Shown here: positions 55,560-64,000 of the stretch, in pieces
How positions within the stretch are numbered: position 1 is the stretch's first letter
Layout of the letters: each line of letters begins with the position of its first letter
Origin: Ascaphus truei
Lineage: Eukaryota > Chordata > Amphibia > Anura > Ascaphidae
Assembly (NCBI GenBank): GCA_036426205.1
Contig: WSYH01000140.1
Coordinates: 246,191-310,190 of the forward strand
Length of the DNA stretch: 64,000 bases
Direction: 5' to 3'
Notes under the pieces: model-generated
Database searches by the model: none
What the model was told of the DNA's origin: nothing
The model's input: the letters and a program-made list of their open reading frames with translations, nothing else
Program-made: the position numbers and the translations under genes

Positions 55560-56290
55560 GGTCTATCCAGCCCCCATTACATGGTCGTGTCTAGTGGTGC
55601 ACCTGTCGGCAACAGGACTCCTGAGTCTCCCGCATGATGGTGTTCGGGGATTGTCAATCCAGACAGGCAGCTGAGGTAGTGTGTGCGAGTTCTACCTATA
55701 TCACGTGCAGCGCCTCCACCTCATCAGGATCTCTGCTTCCGCAGGGAGATGGGTCTGATGAGGAACTCCTTCTTGGTGGTGACTTCCACTGGAGAGTAAC
55801 TTCACACTCACAAAGTGGGGTTGTCTTTGAACAGGGCATCTTTATTGATGATGGTATGGACAGACTGCCCCTTGCAGCGGTTAGCTCAGCCGCACATCTC
55901 GCCATACTGTCCCTTGAAAAGGTACGCCCTCCCAATGGAGTGGGATCCCCTCTCCCCGCAGGGAAATCACCCCTGTACCAGGTCCCTGGACACAGTGTGG
56001 CCTTGTCAGGCTTGATGCTACTTGATGTAGAAACGGGCCACTAGTTACTGCACTAGTGGGCCCTCCATTCACAAGTCTCAACACAGACTTATTACTTCCT
56101 CCAACGCTCTCCCCCAACACTCTAACTATGGGCAGTGCTGTGCCTTATATACCTCAGAAAACAGGCACATCTCTGATGTCACTAACTGTGGACTCAGAGT
56201 ATGTAGCCACTCCCATCCATACATAGGGCACCTCACCAGTGTACTTAAAGTGAGTGTCCTTAAACCGGGGTATGCCTGTATGTAGTTTCT
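55560..56290 (-). mobile_element. LTR-like unit with leader (minus strand)
   Basis: On the minus strand: AATAAAGATGCCCTG near 55845, TGGAGGCGCTGCACG at about 55722-55708, then GGGAGACTCAGGAG and TGCCGACAGGTG near 55600. The order and spacing match 4590-5340 and 5720-6785. The upstream limit is uncertain. Confidence 0.45.
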
Positions 56291-58164
56291 CACAATGTTG
56301 TGTAGGAACCAAAAGAAAACAGGCCAACACACTTTTTTTTTTTCCCCCATGATCACTTGTTTTCAATAATTTAGCCTTTTATGGCCATGTCATTTTAACA
56401 TTTTCATTGCCAGAGCAGCCTGCATTTTATAATTTTACCATAGCTTACAAAGCCATCCAGCAATGAAACAAATGGCATTTGTGGTTATTTCTTTTCAATG
56501 GAAACACATTAGGTGTGTGTTCGAAATAATTCAAACATTAATGTGATCACACATTAGGACCATTTTGGAGTTCATGCATGCAGGCAGCAGTTTTAATGCA
56601 ATATTGACACAAAAGGGTGTCGTTTTCATTTTGTGTATCTTTGCATCAGGCATCACGGTAGTTTCCAATTATGCCCCCCGTGTGCTTCAGCTTGTGATTT
56701 TCTGGGCATGTCAGACTTCAAACACCAAGATATCTGCGAGATTTGGGTTTTCCGGTTGACAAAAATTGTATTTTAATTGAAAAATATGTTTTTTTTGTTT
56801 GTTTGTTTTCCATTTAATGTCTATTGAAGTCAATGGGAGTGCTGGTGGGAAATTATCTGTGTAAATGTAGCTAATAAGGCGGACTGTCAATCAGTACGAG
56901 CTGGCATTTCTAGTGTGTCAGGAGGAGGAATTAGGGAGGCGTTACCGAGAACGCACGTATTGTGAACTTTTGCTCTTCACTTATTGCACTTATTGCACTT
57001 TTTTTTTCTACGTACATTTTTTAATGGTCATATCTGAGGTACCAGACATAAGAAACTTGAACGAACTTGTTACACGTAACACAGCTAGCCTCAGAAAAGG
57101 GTGTTCGTCAAAAACAAACGTCTGTACTGTGTGTGGATACTCGGATCTCATAGTTTCATGTTTTTTCTTACTAATTTAAAAATGTTTTATTTCTTGTTTA
57201 TGGTTCCCCTCATGTCATTGGTGGTCCAGTGAGATAGTATAATGTACAGTGTTTATTAAAGGTGGGAAGGTTCATACAGTAGGTTTGATATCAAAACTTT
57301 GCAGATTTGAACTTTGGAAGACATTTTTGTAAAAAAAAAAAATTGGGGTGAAATGATTTGCTATTTTTTTTTAAACCCTTAAAAAATAAATAAAAAAAAC
57401 CTGTATACTTTTGCAAAAAGTTAAAAGTGGCCAAAAATTCATTTGTTCCTTTTTTTTGCCTTCCAATACTAAAACCAATAGTTTTGGAAAAATCAAAACA
57501 CAGGATTTTGGTTATATAAAAATAAAAAAGTGTAAACTAAGCCAAAACACCACCCATCCTGTTTATTGTTTGGGGCGTCAGAAATGTCAACCAATAATAC
57601 TTGCTTAATTTCAGCCAATTTTAACTTAAATTAAACTTCCTTTGAATATGGACAGTCCACCATTTTGAAATCTGGACTTCGTTTTCGTGTTGAGTACAGA
57701 CGTTTTTATTCTTAATACTGTATCATGATCCTTTAAAGCAGGACAGCAGTTATCCTCCCACCGGGATCCACCTGGTTCAGGAGATATTCTGGTGTAGCCC
57801 CGTTGTGTTCCGATATCACCACTATCCCCGTAGTCCGTATGCCAATGAAAACGTGATGAGTCACTATGACAATCGGCATGCCATTATTCATTGTATAGCA
57901 CTTGTGGTGTGCATCCTCCAGTACGTTACTTTGTCCTGTACGTATCTCATTATCTAGGTGCAGGCCCATCCCTACTGTATGTGCCGCACTTAGGCAAGCG
58001 CTATTAAGGATGCCCTTCTCCCCTCAAAGGAAACTCCCTCTTCCCCCCCCCCCCCCAAAAAAAAAATTCTCCCAAAATCCAAAACTCCCAGGTAGGAAGT
58101 CTCCAGATCTGAGCCACATTCATTGATGCTTTCTGCTCCTGGCCCCCCTGCTTCCTGAGATACT
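56291..58164. other. No gene recognised; poly-C/poly-A run at 58047-58072
   Basis: AT-rich with A runs around 57330-57400. A GC-richer piece at 57735-57985 (CCACCGGGATCCACC, GAAAACGTGATGAGTCAC) is unassigned. Confidence 0.45.
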
Positions 58165-58375
58165 TACCTCCTTAGGGAGTGCTGGTATCTCAGCTCAGGT
58201 TTAGCTGTCCCATCACACGGACCAATTGGAAACCGGATGTCATGGGCAGCTTCCTATTGGCGCATGTGCCATGGGACTTTAAACCTGAACCTGAGATACC
58301 GGCACCCCCTAAGGAAGTAAGTATCTATGTACCACGGTTCAGCTCCGCAGACCCCCTGCTTCAATCCTACTGTAC
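58165..58375. repeat. Fold-back repeat fragment
   Basis: CTGGTATCTCAGCTCAGGTTT (written across the arm) near 58184 is inverted near 58276 (AAACCTGAACCTGAGATACC). It contains TTCCTATTGGCGC and ends GTTCAGCTCCGCAGACCCCC, as in the copies at 8480, 22270 and 24250. Confidence 0.55.
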
Positions 58376-58458
58376 ATGCATTAAAAAAAAGCAAAGCAGC
58401 AGTGCTGCTGCACTTTCCCCCTTGTTCCCCCTGAGACCTGCCTCCCCTAGGTGGTGCC

Positions 58459-58716
58459 TTAGGCTAAGGCCCCGCTCCCAGAGTCAGCGCACCCGCACTG
58501 CTGACAGGCGGTGCGCTGAGATACACAGACCGCGATATGCGGTCTGTAGGGAGCGGGAGCCGGAGCGGGAGGTGGGCGGGTGGTGGGCGGTTTGACAGGG
58601 AGGGGGGGCGTGGCTTGAGCGGAGGGACCCGCTACTCTCCCCCCCCCCCTCCCTCCACGGGCTCGGGCTGGAGCTGGAGCTTCGGTAAGTATTAAACACA
58701 CACACACGCAGGCACT

Positions 58717-58754
<38 letters not shown>

Positions 58755-58815
58755 GGCAGGCACTCACGCACTCATACACACACACGCGCGCACACACAGG
58801 CAGGCACTCCGCACT

Positions 58816-58852
<37 letters not shown>

Positions 58853-59216
58853 AGAGGCAGGCACTCACGCACTCGGGCACACACATACACACATACACAC
58901 ACAGACAGGCACGCACACACACAGACACACACACAGAGAAAGGCACTCACCTGCTTTCACTCCACACTCCTCCCCGCTCCCCGAAGCCTCTCCTCCTCCC
59001 GAAGCCTCACCTCCCCATTGGCTCACAGCCACACACGTCACGCGTCAAAGCTAGAAAACACCATTCTCTGGTGTCTCCAGCGGCTGACGCGCGACAGTGT
59101 GTAGTCAGCTGTGCAGCCAGTGGGGACCGGGACCAGCTCGCGAGGATTCCCCTGCTGGTGGGGAACTCGCTACAATGCCGCCCGCGCCAACGAGCGCAGC
59201 GGGACCGAGGCCTTAC
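58459..59216. mobile_element. GC-rich MITE with CA-rich minisatellite
   Basis: The left end TTAGGCTAAGGCCCCGCTCC and the right end (inverse GTAAGGCCTCGGTCCCGCTG) form imperfect inverted repeats. The inner CCGCGATATGCGGTCTGTAG is shared with 27440-27460. About 58695-58950 is an array of (CA)n with GGCAGGCACTC units. The apparent 163-residue frame here is a translation of the array. Confidence 0.55.
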
Positions 59217-61737
59217 CTGCTTACCACCTAGGGACGGGACTGGTTAGGTGTCTCGGTGGAAAGACTATCATGGTCCTGTTCCAGGGTAACCTGAGGTTCA
59301 GGTAAAATAAATCATTGGATTAGGGGATAAATAAGGCTGCTAAACCAGTTTCATATTGTTGATTTCCTTTCAACCAGGTCAAATATTTAGTTTATTTCCT
59401 ATGTTAATGTTCTTGTTTAACCCCTTCAGTGCAAATGAAACTGCAATACACAGACGGGTACAGTAAATAGGAAAATGATTGATTTAGAGGAATTCGTTTT
59501 TCTTTCATTTTCTTTACATACACCTGTAAACAGTATTTAAAATAAAACGTGTATGTTTATAAGTATATTTCATTTACAAAGAGCTTTGATGGACCAGCTT
59601 CCCCTTTGTGCCAGTTCTCTACTGAAAACAACAGCCATAAAATAGACAATTGTGCCCTGGCATATTTATTTAAGCCTGTGAAAGAGCATATATAAATATT
59701 GTTTTATGTGTGTATATGGAGGAGGCGTGAGCATTACTCACTATCCTTCTGTATGACAGGAAGGCAGTAGCTATTTAAAATCAAACTGTGGGGTGATCAA
59801 TGTGCCTCATGGAAGTGCAATCACAGTACGGGGTGCGGAAGGTAGAGGCTACTGGATTGTGAGTATTGGGATATATGGCGAGTGAGATAAAGTGCATCTA
59901 TTTCAGTTCTATACTCTGCTATAAAACATTTGACAACAATACAGTTTTTTATCCCATTTTGTAGCTGAAAGCTGTGCAATGCTCTCTGTTGTAGGGTTCT
60001 AAAGTGTATTGCAGAATAACCTTTTGCAGCAATGATTGGAACAAATCCTCGCCCTATCTATAGCTGTGTTGTTTCTTTAAAGAGGCAATCCAAGTAGCTT
60101 AAAAATATATATTTTTAAATCTCTTTTTTTGTTTTGATTTAATATATGCAGCATTTCATTACCTTTATTGAAAACTAATTACCTAACCTGCCGATCGATT
60201 AGGTTCTCCCGTGATCGATCAGCAAAATCCTGTTTCCCAGGGTTCAGTAAATGGCCGCCTTCCAGTTTCAAATCAATCCTTTAGTCAGTGTAACTCAGCA
60301 GCTACAATGTATCCTTATATTACCGAGGTGACATTATCTATTGTTACAGTTTGCAGCTCAAACTGCTGGGAACATTGGCAACAAATGATCAGAAACAGGA
60401 AAGTGTTATACATATTTTACACTGCTGGGGAGGTGGGTTAAAGCCTGCTGTAGAAATCAAAGGATGCTTGGTATATTAAACTAATTAAAAATGGCATTGA
60501 GTTGAATTTTAAAATAAAAAAAAAAGGTAGTAAGTATTATCTAATACTTCCAAACTGATTTATTTAAAAAAAAAAAAAAAGCACTCGTATAAGAGGATAT
60601 TGCTTAGATTGCTCCTTTAAAGATGCTGTTCACTTGATCATTAAATTGCAATAAAGGAACTATCGCAGGGAGACTCCCATTAACCCGATCGGCGCCCTCA
60701 CAGTTGAATGAATAGCCCCCTTAGTTGTCGTGATCTCACTAATGAGGTTATTGGTGAAGAGAAGAGTAATTGAACAGTTGAGGATGGTGGAATTAGCACT
60801 AGGTTCAGATGTTCTAAATGAAATGGAAATGTGAGTGCATTACTTACACTACATCTTACAGCCAACGCTTTGTCTTTGTGCAGATAAGTCTGCACAGTAA
60901 AGTACTGGATCAAACTATATATACCTGTCCACACAGATTATTTCCTCTGTGTTGCACCTCTATGTCGACTGAGGGCTGTAATAGCACTGAGTGCTGCAAC
61001 TGCACGGACCCTTATTGTGCTGGCCAATTGACCTATCTATGATAACCGTGGTTTTCAATCTGTGCTCCTTACAACCTTGTGCTTCTGTGTTTTGCTATAT
61101 TCTTGTTAATGTTATGATTCAAAAGATCATTAAATCTACTATACAGTATCACGTTTTCATTATACATCTCAAAGCTTCTAGTTTAAAAACAAATAAAAGT
61201 ATTACTACCATAGTGGGACAAGTACATCGGATATATAAATGGGCTGGTGTTTCACAGTCACAATGTTTGAAAAAAAATAATAATAATAATAATAATAAAA
61301 ATAATTATATATATTTTTTTTTAATGGGTCCCACAGTTTTTAAGAGGTTGAGAAACATCGTGTAAAATGTGGGCTTCTTCGTGTGCATTGTTGGCAATCT
61401 GACAACTGTCTCCGGGCAGCCTTGGACATCCCGGGCAGCCTTTGTTCTTTACTCCAGAACAAAAATATTACAGGCCAACAAAAGGATAATTAAACACAGG
61501 ACTGGATCATTAATACATATTGGACTCCGAGTAGAGTTCATTGGAAAGTATAGGCCTACCTCTTATACCACAAACTATTAGTTGCTGCGTGGGATGTGGA
61601 CAGATTCGGAAGGGCTTTTTTAAAGTTCTCTGTATGGTGAAGAACGTTTGCCAATCTTTTCCACCTTATCGAGACCCAGCTCATCAAAAATATTCAACTT
61701 TTTGTGATTTACAGAGGAAAAACAGATTCATCTCAGT
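59217..61737. other. No gene recognised; (AAT)n at about 61277-61300
   Basis: AT-rich with poly-A runs near 60520 and 60570. No element was identified. Confidence 0.5.
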
Positions 61738-62862
61738 TGCATACGTTTTCAAAATCAAAGTGGTTTAACTTGTAGATCATTCCCCTCAGACATATAAAGA
61801 CTTTCAAGCTGCAACTCCCATAGTAATCCAACAAAGCCACCATGAAGACCAAGGAGCTTTCGAAACAAGTCAGGGATAAAGTGGTAGAGCGTCACAGAGT
61901 AGGAGCAGGGTACAAGAAAATGTCAAAGATGCTTATTATCCCTCTCAGCACAGTGGTTCATCATTTAGAAGTGGAAGATGCATCATACCACCCAGACACT
62001 ACCCAGATCAGGTCACACTCCCAAACTGGGCAGCCGGGAAAGCAGGAAACTGGTTCTGAATGTCACTCTGAAGCCAACAATGACCTTGAGAGATCTGCAA
62101 AGTTCTGTGTCTTAAATGGGAATCGGTGTTCACACATAAACACTAAGCCGGTCCCTACACAAAGCTGACGTACGGTAGATAAACCGGTGGCAATAAAGAA
62201 GCCATTACTACAAAAGACTCATCGTAAAACACATGGAGTTTGCCAAAACGTATGTAGTTGATACTGCAGACATATGGAAAATGGTTTTGTGAACAGACGA
62301 GACAAATTGAACTTTTTGGTCTTAATTCCAATCATGACATGAGGCGCAAGCCCAGCATTGCACATTACCCAGTCAACACTATCCCAACTGTCAAGCAATG
62401 TTCTTGAGTGGCCCATCCAAACTTCTGACTTGAATCCAATCATTTCCGACAAGATTTGAAGATTGCAGTCCTTCGATGATCCTCAACAAACTTATTAGAA
62501 TTGGATCCATTTTCCTTTGAAGAATGGGCAAAACTTTCACCATCCTACTGTGCAAAGCTAGTAGAGACCTATCTACAGTAAAACGACTTAAGAGCAGTAA
62601 TTGCAGCAAAAGGTGCTTCTACCAAGTACTAACGCAAAGGGCTTAATACTTATGCAACCAATATATTTCATTTGTACATTTCATTTGTTGACATTTAACC
62701 TCCTCCTCATATAACAGTGTTCAGTGTAACCACTACAGCTTTGTGGCTTAGAATTTTAAAAAAAAGGTTTGTTTCAAAATCTGTGTATACCTGTATATTA
62801 TTTGTAATTCAACAACATGTGACATTATTGGTATGGGGTGAATACTTGTGTGTGTGTGTGCG
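61738..62862 (+). mobile_element. Tc1/mariner-type transposon, degenerate
   Basis: The flank CAACTCCCATAGTAATCCAA, AAAGCCACCATGAAGACCAA precedes the transposase start. The 3' part reads AATACTTATGCAACCAATAT, GTTTCAAAATCTGTGTATAC and GGGGTGAATACTTGTGTG. This layout is that of vertebrate Tc1-like elements. The inverted ends were not delimited exactly. Confidence 0.65.
61842..62440 (+). pseudogene. Tc1-like transposase, frameshifted and truncated
   Basis: The frame from 61842 begins MKTKELSKQVRDKVVERHR, GAGYKKMSKML, PLSTV, the N-terminal paired-like helix-turn-helix of Tc1 transposases, then drifts out of frame after about residue 45. Further on, 62411-62437 encodes WPIQTSDLNPI in another phase, matching the WPSQSPDLNPIE block that holds the third catalytic acidic residue; here the codon after NPI is ATT, so the glutamate is lost. 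A full Tc1 transposase is about 340 residues. This one cannot be active. Confidence 0.75.
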
Positions 62863-63433
62863 TACGTAGTGCACGGAGGGTGTTGTAGCCGCTGGAGCAT
62901 AATATTTGCAACAGTAAACAGTCTAGGAAGTCGCCGTGCATACAGCATAAAAGACTCTCCAAAAGAGAAGTCCAAGACCAGATATTTTGTTTGCATCTCA
63001 GCAGAACAGCGGATCATTACCCCTCGGTGTGGCCCATGTGACCCCACGCGTTTTTTCCCAATGATGTGACTTTCTCAAGGCTTTTCTCTTGACGCATCAT
63101 TTTGACGAAACGCGTTGGGTCGCGTGGGCCATGCGGAACTGCCATTTTTTCTTCTACATTATAGTGGACTTTTTTCATCCATGTTATAATATTTTTTGTA
63201 CTTGTGGTGTTGTGTATGAGTCTAAGAATTTTTTAAGCATTGCACTTGTTCAATAATCATTATTACTTTGGTATAATCTAATTGTTTAGGTTTGTTATAT
63301 ATATAGATTTTATAATACATTATACATTAATTCATACTAGTTAAATTTGTAATATTTACGCACACTAGTATGTGCTAATTTTATGTGTGTGTTTGTGTGT
63401 ATATAATATATATACACATGCATATATATACAC

Positions 63434-63481
<48 letters not shown>

Positions 63482-63490
63482 GTGTATATA
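62863..63490. mobile_element. Penelope-like head-to-head locus with GAAACGCGTTGGG junction
   Basis: 63031-63068 and 63093-63130 are inverted copies (GGCCCATGTGACCCCACGCG against CGCGTTGGGTCGCGTGGGCC), 38 bp with a 24-base loop. Outside GGGCC the two sides differ: the minus-strand side continues with GATCCGCTGTTCTGCTGAGA, the plus-strand side with ATGCGGAACTGCCATTTTTT. The GAAACGCGTTGGG at 63107-63119 matches the 3' box of the other hammerhead-like motifs, but no CTGANGA box is seen. Confidence 0.5.
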
Positions 63491-63500
63491 TATATATGTA
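63400..63500 (+). repeat. (TA)n/(TG)n microsatellite
   Basis: Mixed TATA and GTGT tracts adjoin the outward 3' end of the next PLE. Confidence 0.9.
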
Positions 63501-63502
63501 TA

Positions 63503-63969
63503 AAAAGCAGAAAATAGCCGTGTTAGCCCAGTTGTGATAGTGCAGAATAAATGAGTTCTTCAGTATTCGGTGATACCTTTTTTATTGGACTAACTATTTA
63601 TGTCATAGGACAAGCTTTCGAGAGTTATCCTCTCTTCTTCAGGTCAAGCAATACTGATATACAAAAGGAATCTATGGCTAAAACAGTGTGGAGAGAGGGA
63701 AAAAAAACCCAGATATTTACTGTAGATAAGGTAGGGTGTTAAGTGTTTGAAGCCAGGGGACAGTGTCAAAGAAAGGTGGGGAGGGGGAGGGATACTGGGG
63801 GGGAGAGAAAGGGGGAGAGAAAGTGTGGATAAGAATAGAGGCAAGCAGGATAATTACAAGCAAGCTTGTCCTATGACATAAATTGTTAGTCCAATAAAAA
63901 AGGTATCACCGAATACTGAATAACTCATTTATTCTGCACTATCGCAACTGGACTAACACGGCTATTTTC

Positions 63970-63976
<7 letters not shown>
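63503..63976. mobile_element. Penelope-like head-to-head insertion in a TA tract
   Basis: 63503-63618 and 63861-63976 are inverted copies of one 3' end; outward they read AAGCTTGTCCTATGACATAA, TTAGTCCAATAAAAAAGGTA, ACGGCTATTTTCTGCTTT. The minus-strand copy includes the extra 63619-63860 segment with the hammerhead-like motif and a GA-rich stretch. The plus-strand copy starts at that motif. Both 3' ends abut TA tracts, one of which continues to the window end. Confidence 0.7.
63609..63645 (-). ncRNA. Hammerhead-like motif (best preserved in window)
   Basis: On the minus strand: GACCTGAAGAAGAGAGGAT-AACT-CTCTCGAAAGCTTGTC, written across the stem. The first box CTGAAGA is intact, a GAGAG/CTCTC stem follows (after an extra A), then GAAA, then AGCT (self-complementary, as a two-molecule stem III would need), then T and GTC. 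GAC before the first box can pair with GTC after the last as stem I. The extra A before stem II is unlike a textbook hammerhead. Confidence 0.5.

Positions 63977-64000
<24 letters not shown>

Noticed and set aside
58459..58950. 163-codon minus-strand frame rich in Cys and Val
   Set aside because: It translates the (CA)n array of the MITE and is periodic in all frames.
63031..63130. Transcription terminator hairpin
   Set aside because: It has the features of the PLE junctions, and rho-independent terminators are not expected in this genome.
1..64000. CRISPR arrays, bacterial operons, tRNA or rRNA genes
   Set aside because: No regularly spaced short repeats with unique spacers, no A-box/B-box pairs with a cloverleaf, and no rRNA-like sequence were seen. 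Sequence character is vertebrate throughout.

Overview
This is vertebrate-type nuclear DNA with no recognisable host exon, tRNA, rRNA or prokaryotic feature. It is AT-rich intergenic sequence packed with transposon remains. The mix (L1-Tx1 LINE, Penelope-like elements or PLEs, Tc1/mariner, hAT-like MITEs, LTR-like GC islands, GATA/CA/TA microsatellites) suggests an amphibian, probably a frog. That is an inference from element types, not a database match.

Three protein-level features are convincing. (1) At 40143-42017 (minus) is a 624-codon open PLE frame with an intact-looking GIY-YIG nuclease end, but the reverse transcriptase core, including the catalytic YxDD block, is missing without a frame break. 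(2) At 44421-45629 (plus) is the open C-terminal part of an L1-Tx1-type LINE ORF2; a second copy of its 3' end opens the window at 1-614. (3) Two divergent GIY-YIG remnants lie at 17661-18420 (minus) and 18420-18791 (plus), inside a 4.3-kb inverted structure. Weaker coding remains are a Tc1 transposase (61842-62440), a possible tyrosine-recombinase retrotransposon gag (36365-37123, minus) and the last residues of a second LINE (52473-52634).

Layout: 0-12.6 kb holds LINE 3' end 1, a GC-rich MITE (3923-4226), LTR-like units (4590-5340 and 5720-6785) and a fold-back repeat (8480-8830). 12.6-20.4 kb holds three PLE insertions, each flanked by a direct repeat of 13-16 bp. 20.4-32.5 kb holds LTR-like islands, fold-back repeats and MITEs, with a long featureless stretch. 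32.7-34.5 kb holds a near-perfect 200-bp palindrome, a nested MITE and a short PLE. 36.3-46 kb holds the gag remnant, the PLE ORF, a 2-kb hairpin-rich block and the LINE. 46-64 kb holds PLE tails, MITEs, LTR-like islands, an interrupted LINE, a Tc1 copy and two more PLE loci.

The most interesting pattern is shared by at least seven PLE loci. Each is, fully or partly, two copies joined head to head (5' to 5') with both 3' ends facing outward. Several junctions fall at a hammerhead-ribozyme-like motif (CTGAAGAAG or TTGATAAAG, a short stem, then GAAACGCGT or GAAAGCT). With the 13-16 bp target duplications, this suggests that both ends of a staggered target break primed cDNA from RNAs whose 5' ends were set by ribozyme cleavage. 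PLE hammerhead motifs and irregular PLE inverted copies are known in general; the regularity here comes from reading this window and has not been tested by any search.
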